DNA of 64,000 nucleotides from Sphingobium arseniciresistens (GTDB lineage: Bacteria > Pseudomonadota > Alphaproteobacteria > Sphingomonadales > Sphingomonadaceae), in contig JARFNK010000008.1 of NCBI GenBank assembly GCA_029167225.1, forward strand, positions 124,001 to 188,000. Reading direction: 5' to 3'. Within the stretch, counting starts at the first letter, position 1. Every line of letters starts with the position of its first letter. Shown piece after piece: positions 39,973 through 47,639 of the stretch. The translations under genes and the position numbers were made by a program. A model generated the notes under the pieces. It saw only the letters and a list, made by a program, of their open reading frames with translations. It had not been told where the DNA came from and ran no database searches.

Positions 39973-40596
39973 ATGAGCACACCAGCAGAACGATTGAGAT
40001 TCGCGCGCGAGCGCGCAGGCTTTCAAAGCGCCAAGGATGCGGCTGTGTCGCTCGGCGTGCCGACCTCAACTTATATCGGTCATGAGAATGGATCACGCGG
40101 CATCCCCCGCGATCGAGCGCCTCAATATGCCCGCAAGTTCAAGGTGACCGAGGAATGGCTTCTATATGGAAAGGGGGGCACCGAGGCCGAATCAAATGTC
40201 CCAGAGGGGGCCGAGCGCGTCGTTAAGGTTCCGCTACTTGGCGATGTTCCTGCCGGACCAGTACGCGAAGCGATACGTCATTCACGCGGCTTCGTCCTGA
40301 TCCCGGAGAGCGAGGCGCCAAAGGACAGCTATGCGTTGAGGGTTTCAGGTGAATCGATGAATGTGCATGCACCTAATGGGTGCACGATCGTTGTAAACCC
40401 CAATGATACCGACCTTTTCCCCGGTCGGCGCTATGTCGTTAGAACTGGGGGAGGGGAGGCAACTTTTAAGGAGTATCACGAAGGCCCGGCGCGCCTGGTC
40501 GCCGTCTCGACCTATGACGAATATGAGGACATCCGCCTTGGCAGCGAGCCAACCGAAGTGCTTGGGCGCGTGATTTCTGTAACTACGCGGCTTTGA
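39973..40596 (+). CDS. CI-type repressor (HTH plus S24 peptidase)
   Basis: 207 residues from ATG 39973. The N-terminal helix-turn-helix (AKDAAVSLGVPTSTYIGHEN) is followed by a linker, a likely self-cleavage site (GDVPAG, Ala-Gly) and an S24 domain with serine in SGESMN and lysine in TFKEYH. It maintains lysogeny and should be inactivated by RecA-stimulated autocleavage. The start is next to an operator copy, compatible with a leaderless transcript. Confidence 0.88.
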   Translation: MSTPAERLRFARERAGFQSAKDAAVSLGVPTSTYIGHENGSRGIPRDRAPQYARKFKVTEEWLLYGKGGTEAESNVPEGAERVVKVPLLGDVPAGPVREAIRHSRGFVLIPESEAPKDSYALRVSGESMNVHAPNGCTIVVNPNDTDLFPGRRYVVRTGGGEATFKEYHEGPARLVAVSTYDEYEDIRLGSEPTEVLGRVISVTTRL

Positions 40597-40777
40597 TGGA
40601 TTCCAGACCGGAATCATAAGCTATCTGCATTTCGCCAGGTACGGTGATGTAGAAGGTTCCCCATTCCGTGTACTCCCCCAGCTCGTGCTCGATTAGGTCT
40701 TCTTGCGCGAGATTTCGGCAGGTGCGCCACGGCCCCACCGGCTGATTAAAGCAGAGCGCCCGATACATTATCCGCAT
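40583..40777 (-). CDS. Small hypothetical protein
   Basis: 64 residues from an ATG with GGGAGG six bases upstream. The pattern RTCRNLAQEDLIEHELGEYT then EWGTFYITVPGEMQ is seen in small phage proteins. It converges with and slightly overlaps the repressor gene. Function unknown. Confidence 0.55.
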   Translation of the reverse strand: MRIMYRALCFNQPVGPWRTCRNLAQEDLIEHELGEYTEWGTFYITVPGEMQIAYDSGLESIKAA

Positions 40778-40853
40778 TCCCGACCTCCCGAATCGCGAAT
40801 TCAGGAAAAGAACATAAAGAGAACATGCGTGCAATATTGAGCCCGCATTTTCT

Positions 40854-40862
40854 TGTGGATAA
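40854..40862 (-). promoter_or_regulatory. DnaA box
   Basis: Perfect TTATCCACA on the minus strand, in the AT-rich region upstream of the rightward promoter. A single box; its role is uncertain. Confidence 0.4.
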
Positions 40863-40886
40863 CTCGCGCGCTCAAAATAATGCAAA

Positions 40887-40921
40887 ATGCGTTTGACAGG
40901 TAGTAACGCAATATGCATGAT
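40887..40921 (+). promoter_or_regulatory. Rightward early promoter (pR-like) with operators
   Basis: -35 TTGACA (40893..40898), 17-bp spacer, -10-like CATGAT (40916..40921). Operator half-sites ATGCGTTT (40887) and TAACGCAA (40904) form an inverted pair over the -35 and spacer. It would drive the recombination-integration operon. Confidence 0.65.
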
Positions 40922-41013
40922 ACACCCCAAGCAGCCGATGAGCCACCAGCGCAGAACCGGCCAAGGGTAGCCCGGAGCAATCCGGGCCGAGGATAAATTC
41001 AGGAGTTCTCACA

Positions 41014-41268
41014 ATGAACGCCACAGCGCTTACCGCGGCAAAATCGCGGGCAGTCACATCATCGGCCCGAGACCGCCACAACTTCAGCCTTGCTGACGTG
41101 ACGCTGGCCAACCTTCTGCAACTCCCATTGAAGGATGCGCTGAAGGTGATCGACCGCTTCAACGATGCGGAATTGAGCCAGTATGGTCACGGCTCCGACA
41201 GCATTGCCCAGGGCATTGCGTGGATCGCGTCTGAAATCCGCTCCGAAGAAGATCGTGAGGCCGCGTGA
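41014..41268 (+). CDS. Hypothetical phage protein, first gene of the rightward operon
   Basis: 84 residues. Helical region (FSLADVTLANLLQLPLKDAL, KVIDRFNDAELS) and acidic C-terminus. Overlaps the next ATG. Function unknown. Confidence 0.6.
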   Translation: MNATALTAAKSRAVTSSARDRHNFSLADVTLANLLQLPLKDALKVIDRFNDAELSQYGHGSDSIAQGIAWIASEIRSEEDREAA

Positions 41269-41366
41269 TGGCGCGCCGGTATCTCTTCGCCTCCCTGATT
41301 GAGGCCGCATTCATCCTGCCATGCATCGTCGTTCTCGGCGTGCTGTGGCTCAACATTTTACCGTGA
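41268..41366 (+). CDS. Very small membrane protein
   Basis: 32 residues, one transmembrane helix (AAFILPCIVVLGVLWLNIL) after a basic start. TGATG overlap. Function unknown. Confidence 0.5.
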   Translation: MARRYLFASLIEAAFILPCIVVLGVLWLNILP

Positions 41367-41374
41367 GGCAGACC

Positions 41375-41596
41375 ATGGCAACCGTCATTGAATTTGTCAC
41401 TCCTTTGCCGCTCGCGCTTCAGGCGATGAACAATCACCGCGCGCTGGAATACTGGCACGATTGCAAGGGTGAAGCCGATGCTGCCGAGCATCATTGCCGC
41501 CAGGCACGCCGCTACGAACAGCAGGTTCGCGCCGACGTCCACAAGCTTCTCCCCGAGGGGGTGACGCTGGATGCTCTCGTGGCGGCGTTCTCATGA
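41375..41596 (+). CDS. Hypothetical phage protein
   Basis: 73 residues with GAGG before ATG 41375. Helical (HRALEYWHDCKGEADAAEHH). ATGA overlap with the next gene. Function unknown. Confidence 0.55.
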   Translation: MATVIEFVTPLPLALQAMNNHRALEYWHDCKGEADAAEHHCRQARRYEQQVRADVHKLLPEGVTLDALVAAFS

Positions 41597-41976
41597 GCCG
41601 GGAGCGTGTCGATTATTCCGAACTGCGCGATGTGCAGGCGACAGGTCTCAATCCCGATGAGCCGGTTTCTGGATATTATCGGATGCGCCTCAAAATGGGC
41701 GGCGCGTTCGTCGGTGTCCGCATCTGGTACGGCGCACCGCTCGATCCCGAGACTGGCGATGAAATGGATCGCTCCTGGCGCTGGCAGGCGCTCGTGAATG
41801 ACGGCCCGGTCCTGCTGGAACGGGTCTGGCCCAAGTGCGGATCCGACCCGGTTGACCAGTCCGAATACGAATATCTCTGCGAGGTCCACAAGTGGGCGAA
41901 GCGGCACGCTCCAAACAGTCCCCAGGCTAACCCGATGCAGCGGATCAACCCGCTCACCGCACCCACACCGTTTTGA
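41593..41976 (+). CDS. Conserved phage hypothetical protein
   Basis: 127 residues. YYRMRLKMGGAFVGVRIWYG and GDEMDRSWRWQALVND form a compact beta-rich domain that recurs in phages near recombination genes. Function unknown. Confidence 0.65.
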   Translation: MSRERVDYSELRDVQATGLNPDEPVSGYYRMRLKMGGAFVGVRIWYGAPLDPETGDEMDRSWRWQALVNDGPVLLERVWPKCGSDPVDQSEYEYLCEVHKWAKRHAPNSPQANPMQRINPLTAPTPF

Positions 41977-41987
41977 AAGGAACCGAC

Positions 41988-42860
41988 ATGGCAGTTGTCC
42001 AGCGCGCCCGCGCACCTGAAGCTGACGAAAACCCGCGTGCCGTAATCGGCGGAAATCGTGCGCCAATTGATGAACAGGTCGTGATCGACCTCGTTGAAGC
42101 ATTGGCAGCCGAAGGCCTGACGGCCCGCATCGAGGAACTGATCGCATCTGCCGGCCGCGCGCCGAATATCACCAGCCCCGAAATCGCGGGCCGCTACGCC
42201 GATCTGATCAAACAGATGGTTGCGGCGGGCAAGGCTGTGGAAGCAGAGCGCGAGAAGCTGAACCGCCCTCTGCTGAACGCCCAGCGCGCATTGAAGGGCA
42301 GGGCTGATGCGATCGTGTCTCCGCTCAAGGATACTGAGGCGGAAGCGCGGGCGAAGGTAAACCGCTACGATGCCGAGCAGGCGGAAATCGAGCGCAAGCG
42401 TCGCGAGGCTGCTGAAGCAGAGCGCCGCCGACTTCAGGCTATTGCCGACGAGGAAGCGCGGCAGGAACGTTTGCGGTTGCAGGCTATCGCCGACGAGAAC
42501 GCCCGGCAGGAGCGCTTGCGCCTTCAGGCGATAGAAGACGAGCGCGCGGCTGCTGAAGCCCGTGATGCGGCACAGATCGTGGTCGAAGCGGAAGAGGTTG
42601 AAGTCGCCGCGCCGCTGGTTGAGATCGCAGTCGCCGAGCCGGAACGTACATCGATCCAGGGTGACATGGGCGCGAAGGTCGCTCGCGTCACGACCTACAA
42701 GGCCCGCATTTTGAGCGTCCGCCAGCTGCCCGACAGCATCCTCAAGCACGCCAAGGTGGTGGAGGTTCTTCAGAAGGTCATCGACGCCCAGGTTCGCGGC
42801 GGCGTCCGTGAGATGAAGGGCTGCGAGATCTACGCAGAAACCTCGACGGCGATCCGGTGA
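41988..42860 (+). CDS. Coiled-coil phage protein with internal tandem repeats
   Basis: 290 residues from ATG 41988 with AAAGGA upstream. The middle consists of a highly charged coiled coil with three near-identical 15-residue units (LQAI-DE-ARQERLR). Flanking parts are globular (ITSPEIAGRYADLIKQM; C-terminal VEVLQKVIDAQVRGGV). It lies two genes upstream of recT, so it may act in recombination or phage DNA handling; no direct evidence. Confidence 0.65.
   Translation: MAVVQRARAPEADENPRAVIGGNRAPIDEQVVIDLVEALAAEGLTARIEELIASAGRAPNITSPEIAGRYADLIKQMVAAGKAVEAEREKLNRPLLNAQRALKGRADAIVSPLKDTEAEARAKVNRYDAEQAEIERKRREAAEAERRRLQAIADEEARQERLRLQAIADENARQERLRLQAIEDERAAAEARDAAQIVVEAEEVEVAAPLVEIAVAEPERTSIQGDMGAKVARVTTYKARILSVRQLPDSILKHAKVVEVLQKVIDAQVRGGVREMKGCEIYAETSTAIR
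42432..42545 (+). repeat. 45-bp in-frame tandem repeat
   Basis: Units start at 42432, 42477 and 42522 (third partial) and encode the 15-residue coiled-coil unit of the surrounding gene. Confidence 0.8.
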
Positions 42861-43177
42861 TGTTCAAGCCGCGCCCCTATGATCCGCTTCGGAAATACAA
42901 TCAGACGCCAGCCCAGCAGGCTGCCACTATCCGCAATTTCAATGTCTTCAAGCTGCACGGCCTGCACGCGCAGATGGGGATGTTGACGGGCCCACGACGG
43001 GAATTGGCCAGAATGCTGGTTGATCAGGAGTTGCAGACCATGGGCGCAGATTCCGTCGCGGAAAGTCGGGATAAGGCCAAATCGCGCCGCTTGGCGAAGC
43101 AGCGTCGCGCGCTTGACAATCAGAAATGCTCGGGTTGCGGCGAAAAGCTCATCGAGTGCGACTGCATCCCATTTTGA
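42860..43177 (+). CDS. Hypothetical phage protein with C-terminal zinc ribbon
   Basis: 105 residues. Helical N-terminal part; C-terminus KCSGCGEKLIECDC carries four zinc-ligand cysteines. TGATG overlap with the upstream gene. Function unknown. Confidence 0.6.
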   Translation: MFKPRPYDPLRKYNQTPAQQAATIRNFNVFKLHGLHAQMGMLTGPRRELARMLVDQELQTMGADSVAESRDKAKSRRLAKQRRALDNQKCSGCGEKLIECDCIPF

Positions 43178-43188
43178 AAGGACCGAAA

Positions 43189-43428
43189 ATGAAACGCCAA
43201 TATGTTGCCTGAAAATTCCGTCCCGACGATCGCCGCAGCTACACCTATCATTTCGATGGTGAGCCGCTTGCTGCGGGCGATGAGGTCAAGGTCGCCGGTC
43301 GCTCAGAGGAAGGGTGGCAGCGCATCTTTGTTGTCGCCGTGAGTGACGAAGCGCCACCCTTCGATACGAAACCCATCCTTGAAAAGTGTGAGCCGAAGCA
43401 GGCTGATCTGCTGGAGAATGATCAATGA
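43189..43428 (+). pseudogene. Small phage gene with premature TGA at codon 8
   Basis: After AAAGGACCGAAA the ATG at 43189 opens MKRQYVA, then TGA (43210..43212), then the same frame continues KFRPDDRRSYTYHFDGEPLA ... to TGA at 43426..43428, overlapping the recT start. The downstream part has a clear small-protein pattern (FRPDDRRSYTYHFDGEPLAAG-type). A single base change would restore 79 codons. Confidence 0.75.
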
Positions 43429-44363
43429 ACATGCAAACCGCTCGTGGCCGCGCGATTGCCGCGCAGGACCATTCCATTGCCGCAAACGTCGCAAAAATCG
43501 AAGAGGCCAAGGCTCGTCCTTCGGCGCTCGATGCGCTAGCCAGCAAGCTCAACGTCAGCCCCGGCGCGCTCACCACCACCCTGAAGAACACTGTGTTCAA
43601 GGGCGCCAGCAATGATGAATTTGTTGCGCTGGTGATCGTCTCTAACGCCTATGGCCTCAACCCGCTGCTTAAAGAAATCTTCGCATTCCCGGCGAAGGGC
43701 GGCGGCATTATCCCCGTCGTGAGCGTCGATGGCTGGATCAGGATCATCAACGAGCACCCGCAGTTCGATGGCATCGAGTTCAACGACATCGTTGATGAGA
43801 ATGGAAATCTCTACGCCATCGAAAGTGTGATCTACCGTCGCGATCGCACGCGGCCGATCAAGGTCACGGAATATATGGACGAGTGCAAAGGCGCTGGTCC
43901 GGCATGGCAGAAGACGCCCAAGCGCATGTTGCGACATCGCGCACTGATCCAGGGTGGGCGTGTCGCGTTCGGCTTCTCCGGCATCTACGTCGAGGACGAG
44001 GCGAGCACCTTTGCGGCCACCGTGCAGCAGGACGGCGGAAACGATGCCCGCAACATCACCTATCCGTCACGCCAACAGACGATGGTAGCTCACGACGTCG
44101 AGACAGGCGAAATTATCGAGGACGAGGAAACCGCCAGGGCCCTCGACGCCCAAACCGATGGTTGGCAGGAAGGCCCCACGGATGAGCAGCGCGGCGAGCG
44201 TACCGACCTTGCTACCGCGAAATCCGAAATCGACAGCGCGGAAACCGTCATCGACGTCAACAGCCGCGTGGCCGCGTTGGTTGATCTCCTCGGCGATGAG
44301 GATGCCGACACCCTACGCGAATATGCGATGGACCGGATCGACCTCCTGAAGGAGCGTCGCTGA
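43425..44363 (+). CDS. RecT-family single-strand annealing protein
   Basis: 312 residues. The core motifs KNTVFKGASNDEFVALVIVS, NPLLKEIFAFPAKGGGIIPV, VSVDGWIRIINEH and KRMLRHRALIQ are typical of RecT/Bet recombinases. The acidic C-terminal tail resembles the usual partner-binding region. It anneals single strands in phage recombination; no exonuclease gene is recognisable beside it. Confidence 0.9.
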   Translation: MNMQTARGRAIAAQDHSIAANVAKIEEAKARPSALDALASKLNVSPGALTTTLKNTVFKGASNDEFVALVIVSNAYGLNPLLKEIFAFPAKGGGIIPVVSVDGWIRIINEHPQFDGIEFNDIVDENGNLYAIESVIYRRDRTRPIKVTEYMDECKGAGPAWQKTPKRMLRHRALIQGGRVAFGFSGIYVEDEASTFAATVQQDGGNDARNITYPSRQQTMVAHDVETGEIIEDEETARALDAQTDGWQEGPTDEQRGERTDLATAKSEIDSAETVIDVNSRVAALVDLLGDEDADTLREYAMDRIDLLKERR

Positions 44364-44653
44364 TGCCCTGCAATCACCCGCATGACCGCCGCACCGCACG
44401 ATGCCGGCGCTGCACGCAACTCAATCGTTCGCCTGCGGCACTGCAGAGCCGGGCGATCGCCCTCGACATGCTGCGCTCAGGCAAATGGGTGCATGGCGAA
44501 AAGCTCTGGATCGCGGCTTATGCCGATATGCCGCGCCACAACGTGAAGGCGCTGATCTTTCGCCTGCGCCGGGAGGGGTACGAGATCGATAGCGAGGGCG
44601 GCGGGCAATCTTCTCGTGGATACCGGCTGATTTCAGAGAGGGAGCACGCATAA
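44363..44653 (+). CDS. Hypothetical phage protein, winged-helix-like
   Basis: 96 residues. Cysteine/basic N-terminus (CNHPHDRRTARCRRC), then ALDMLRSGKWVHGEKLWIAA and a beta-wing (EGYEIDSEGGGQSSRGYRL) typical of small winged-helix phage proteins. Regulatory role inferred. Confidence 0.6.
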   Translation: MPCNHPHDRRTARCRRCTQLNRSPAALQSRAIALDMLRSGKWVHGEKLWIAAYADMPRHNVKALIFRLRREGYEIDSEGGGQSSRGYRLISEREHA

Positions 44654-45090
44654 TGCTTCCCAACCAGAAAGAACCCCGCGAGCGCTGCGCCCAATGGCTG
44701 CGCGCCAACCGCTGGACGCCCGAAGAAATGAACCGGGCGATGCGCTCTGTCGGACACGCCATGCCGCCCACGGGTGCGGCCCTGCATCGCTGGCTGGATC
44801 AGCGCGAGTTGCTGAGCCGAGCCCAACTGCGCGACCTTACCGGGTTCATGGATCGCTATCCCCGCATCAAGGGTAGCGCCGACGCCTTTGCCGAAGCTGC
44901 GATTATCGCCAGGCGCGAGAAACTCACCCGTCAGCGCGAGGAATTGGCGGCGCGGAAGATCGCCACGGTTGCCCAGCGCGAGGCGTACCGAACCGCATGG
45001 CTGGCCAGAGAGCACAGCCCCAAGCGCCGCGATCTCGGACCGATGTTCGGCCTCGACAAGGCCACAGTCACCGCCCTGCGCGGATATTAA
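44653..45090 (+). CDS. Hypothetical phage protein with helix-turn-helix-like end
   Basis: 145 residues. N-terminal WLRANRWTPEEMNRAMRS; C-terminal LGPMFGLDKATVTALRGY resembles a helix-turn-helix. Highly basic. Function unknown. Confidence 0.6.
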   Translation: MLPNQKEPRERCAQWLRANRWTPEEMNRAMRSVGHAMPPTGAALHRWLDQRELLSRAQLRDLTGFMDRYPRIKGSADAFAEAAIIARREKLTRQREELAARKIATVAQREAYRTAWLAREHSPKRRDLGPMFGLDKATVTALRGY

Positions 45091-45102
45091 GGGAGAACGA
45101 CC

Positions 45103-45324
45103 ATGTTCATCACGAAGAAGCGTTACGACAACGACCTTGCCGCCCAGGCCGCAACCTACATGGCGCGGATCACCAATATCCAGATGCACGCCGGCGAAAT
45201 GCAGGCCGAGAATGAGCGGCTTTTCGGCGAACTGTGCGAGGCGAACAGGCGCGCCGACGATGCGCAGGCAAAGGTCTCGCGCATGACCGGTGGGCTTCGC
45301 CAGAACCGGGCCAAGGCGGCCTGA
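45103..45324 (+). CDS. Small coiled-coil protein
   Basis: 73 residues, almost wholly helical (GEMQAENERLFGELCEANRR) with a basic end. GGGAGAA precedes the ATG. Function unknown. Confidence 0.55.
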   Translation: MFITKKRYDNDLAAQAATYMARITNIQMHAGEMQAENERLFGELCEANRRADDAQAKVSRMTGGLRQNRAKAA

Positions 45325-45375
45325 GCAGTTTCTCAAGGGAGCGCCGGGCACCTAACAAGGCCCGGCGTACAGACG

Positions 45376-45528
45376 ATGCCAAGCAATGCCGAACACTGGC
45401 GCAAGATCCATATCGCTGGCGACCGCAATCCTCCGATATTCCTTCCTGACCGTCGCGTTCGCCGATCTGTCGGGACGGCCACGAGGTTCTTCGAGCGCGG
45501 CCGGAAGGATCAGGTGACATATGAGTAA
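45376..45528 (+). CDS. Small basic protein
   Basis: 50 residues: NAEHWRKIHIAGDRNPPIFL then a very basic stretch (PDRRVRRSVGTATRFFERG). Its stop overlaps the next ATG at 45521. Function unknown; supported mainly by operon packing. Confidence 0.45.
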   Translation: MPSNAEHWRKIHIAGDRNPPIFLPDRRVRRSVGTATRFFERGRKDQVTYE

Positions 45529-45718
45529 AATGTTTCCCCGCACCTGTGTCGAATGCGGTGCGCCGGCCGATAGCAACTTTGTCTGTGAGGCCCACAAGGC
45601 GCTTTACGCGAGCGAGCCTGCGCTGATGGGCGACGAGTGCTCCTGCGTCCCGTGCAGGTCGGGCATGACGCATATTATGCCGTGCATCAAGGAGTATGGA
45701 TCTCGTGACAATGCCTGA
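45521..45718 (+). CDS. Zinc-binding small protein
   Basis: 65 residues with seven cysteines: CVECGAPAD near the start and ECSCVPCRSG later, a likely two-site zinc protein. Overlaps both neighbours. Function unknown. Confidence 0.6.
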   Translation: MSKMFPRTCVECGAPADSNFVCEAHKALYASEPALMGDECSCVPCRSGMTHIMPCIKEYGSRDNA

Positions 45719-45890
45719 GAAACGCCACCACTGCTTCAACTGTGGAGCTGACATCGGCCTTAAGGATCGGTGGTCAAGCAACCTTGATGACTGCGGCGAA
45801 GCAGAGTGCCAGCGCGCCGCTCGCGATGCCCAGGCGCAGGAACGTGATGAGGCACACGAGCAGCTTGATCGTGAGAGGGGGTGGTACTGA
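45711..45890 (+). CDS. Zinc-binding small protein
   Basis: 59 residues from ATG 45711. HHCFNCGADIG and DCGEAECQRAAR, then a charged helix. Second of two adjacent cysteine-rich small proteins. Function unknown. Confidence 0.55.
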   Translation: MPEKRHHCFNCGADIGLKDRWSSNLDDCGEAECQRAARDAQAQERDEAHEQLDRERGWY

Positions 45891-46252
45891 TGGCTGAAGC
45901 ATCCCACTCAGACACAATTCACAATTTATTGGGCACCGATCCTATCTGCAGCGGCCGGGTAACGTCATCAACCGTCGCGCATATCGCCGCTCTGGTCGAG
46001 GCAATGGAACAGCGCGCCTTTGATGCGGAAAATTTGCTCTCATCGATGATGAAGGGCGGGCAACTCATGGCGGAGGCGCTTGGTGAGGCTGGCGACACCT
46101 TTGGCTACTTGCATGCCTGCATGTTCAGCGCAGAGCGGCACCTTCGGGAAAATGGGTGGCTGAAGCCTGACGCCTGTGATTGCCAAGCGCCTCCTACGCA
46201 CATGTCGAATGACTGCCCGATTCATGGGCTTGATGATGGAAGGCCTTTCTGA
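45890..46252 (+). CDS. Hypothetical phage protein
   Basis: 120 residues. Helical central part (RAFDAENLLSSMMKGGQLMA, SAERHLRENGWLKPD) and a C-terminal CDCQAPPTHMSNDC. TGATG overlap at both ends. Function unknown. Confidence 0.6.
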   Translation: MAEASHSDTIHNLLGTDPICSGRVTSSTVAHIAALVEAMEQRAFDAENLLSSMMKGGQLMAEALGEAGDTFGYLHACMFSAERHLRENGWLKPDACDCQAPPTHMSNDCPIHGLDDGRPF

Positions 46253-46353
46253 TGGCTGAAACCGCAATCGAATGGACCGAAAGGACGTGGAATCCCGTCG
46301 TGGGGTGCTCGTTGGAATCGCCGGCTTTCATGTGGGCCAAGAGGAAAAGCTGA
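46252..46353 (+). pseudogene. N-terminal remnant of a Gp37/Gp68 (DUF5131) protein
   Basis: 33 codons: AIEWTERTWNPVVGCS matches the start of DUF5131 proteins, which normally continue for 200 or more residues with CxxCYA. Here the frame ends after SPAFMWAKRKS and the next gene begins on the stop. A deletion joining the two genes is likely. Confidence 0.65.
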
Positions 46354-46592
46354 TGGGCGTTCACGTTCCGCACTGGCCGCGAATGATGAAGCGAGCGACG
46401 GCCTGCGCCTATCTCGACCTGTCCGCAGCCGAGATGGAGCGAGAAATAGCATCGGGTCGCCTGCCGCATCCTGTCATGCTGGGCAACGGTCTCCATTGGA
46501 GCCGAGCCGAGATCGATACCTATCTCGAACGTCTGACCGGAGAAGGCGAGGATGATTGGCGCAAGGGAACGAAGCTATATGCGAGCGGCTAA
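46353..46592 (+). CDS. Excisionase / AlpA-like DNA-binding protein
   Basis: 79 residues. MKRATACAYLDLSAAEMERE, GRLPHPVMLGNGLHWSRAEI is the small winged-helix (HTH_17/AlpA) pattern. Directly upstream of, and overlapping, the integrase gene. Probably a directionality factor or integrase regulator. Confidence 0.75.
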   Translation: MGVHVPHWPRMMKRATACAYLDLSAAEMEREIASGRLPHPVMLGNGLHWSRAEIDTYLERLTGEGEDDWRKGTKLYASG

Positions 46593-47592
46593 ATCCATCC
46601 TTCATGTCAAGAGGACGAGGGCCAAGGGGCGCCTCTATTACTATTTCGACACCGGGCAGTCGGATGAGAAAGGCGCGCGGATCTGGAAGCGTTTGCCTGA
46701 TCCATCAGATCGTACCTTTGGTGCCGTCTATGCCGCGATGCTGGGACACCGCACCCGCCGCGCAAATGTCGTGACGGCCATGACTGTGGCTCGGCTGTTC
46801 GATCTCTACATGGATAGTGCGCAGTTCCAGAAGCTCCGACCCTCGAGTCAGCGCCAGTACCAGATGTATCTTGGCCAATTCGCCGACAACCTCGGGCCGG
46901 CACCAGCTAGCCAGTTGGAGCGCAAGGACGTGCTGCTGCTGCTCGACAAGCGCGCCAGGACGGCGGGCGCGGCGAACATGTTGCTGGCGATCGGCCGCGC
47001 GGTCTGGTCCTGGGGCAGGAAGCGCGGCCACGTCTCCAATAATCCGTTCGATGGCATCGATGCGATGGACATGGGCGAACACCAGCCTTGGCCCGATGCG
47101 CTGGTGAAGCAGGCGCTCGAATCCGACGATGGCCGGATCAGGTTGGTTGTTCATCTGCTCTACTATACCGCCCAAAGGATCGGCGATGTCGCGGCGCTGG
47201 CATGGCGGGATATCGACGGCGACAAGATCGTCATGACGCAGCAGAAGACCGGCAAGACGCTCGTCATCCCGATGCACGCGGATCTCGCGGCGGAGCTCGC
47301 GCGACACCCCCGGTCGCTGGCAACGATCCTGAATGTGCCGCTCACCAAATCAGGCCTGCACACGATCCGTAAACCGCTGCAGGATTATGCAGCGGCTCGT
47401 GGCCACAAAGTGGTCCCTCACGGCCTGCGCAAGAATGCGGTCAATGCGTTGCTGGAAGCTGGATGCTCGGCGGCCGAGACCGCCGCGATCAGTGGGCAGA
47501 GTCTGCAAATGGTCGAACACTACTCTAAAGGCCGCTCCCAAGCAAAGCTGGGTCGTTCCGCGATCCTAAAGTGGCAGAGGAACAAGGCGTGA
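46552..47592 (+). CDS. int: Tyrosine integrase
   Basis: 346 residues from ATG 46552 (GGAG upstream) or 337 from ATG 46579. The N-terminal arm/core-binding part ends near residue 170. The catalytic domain shows YYTAQRIGDVAALAW (Arg), QQKTGKTLVIP (Lys), VPHGLRKNAVNAL (His-Arg) and MVEHYSKG (His and the nucleophilic Tyr). It recombines attP with attB; attR starts 53 bp after its stop. Confidence 0.92.
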   Translation: MIGARERSYMRAAKSILHVKRTRAKGRLYYYFDTGQSDEKGARIWKRLPDPSDRTFGAVYAAMLGHRTRRANVVTAMTVARLFDLYMDSAQFQKLRPSSQRQYQMYLGQFADNLGPAPASQLERKDVLLLLDKRARTAGAANMLLAIGRAVWSWGRKRGHVSNNPFDGIDAMDMGEHQPWPDALVKQALESDDGRIRLVVHLLYYTAQRIGDVAALAWRDIDGDKIVMTQQKTGKTLVIPMHADLAAELARHPRSLATILNVPLTKSGLHTIRKPLQDYAAARGHKVVPHGLRKNAVNALLEAGCSAAETAAISGQSLQMVEHYSKGRSQAKLGRSAILKWQRNKA

Positions 47593-47639
47593 CTCTTCAA
47601 ACTCTGTCAAACCACCCCGGAAAGGCACGGAAAACGGTG

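Noticed and set aside
30511-47592. Mu-like transposable phage
   Set aside because: No MuA/MuB-type transposase; a tyrosine integrase and 15-bp att repeats are present. Only the minor head protein is Mu F-like.
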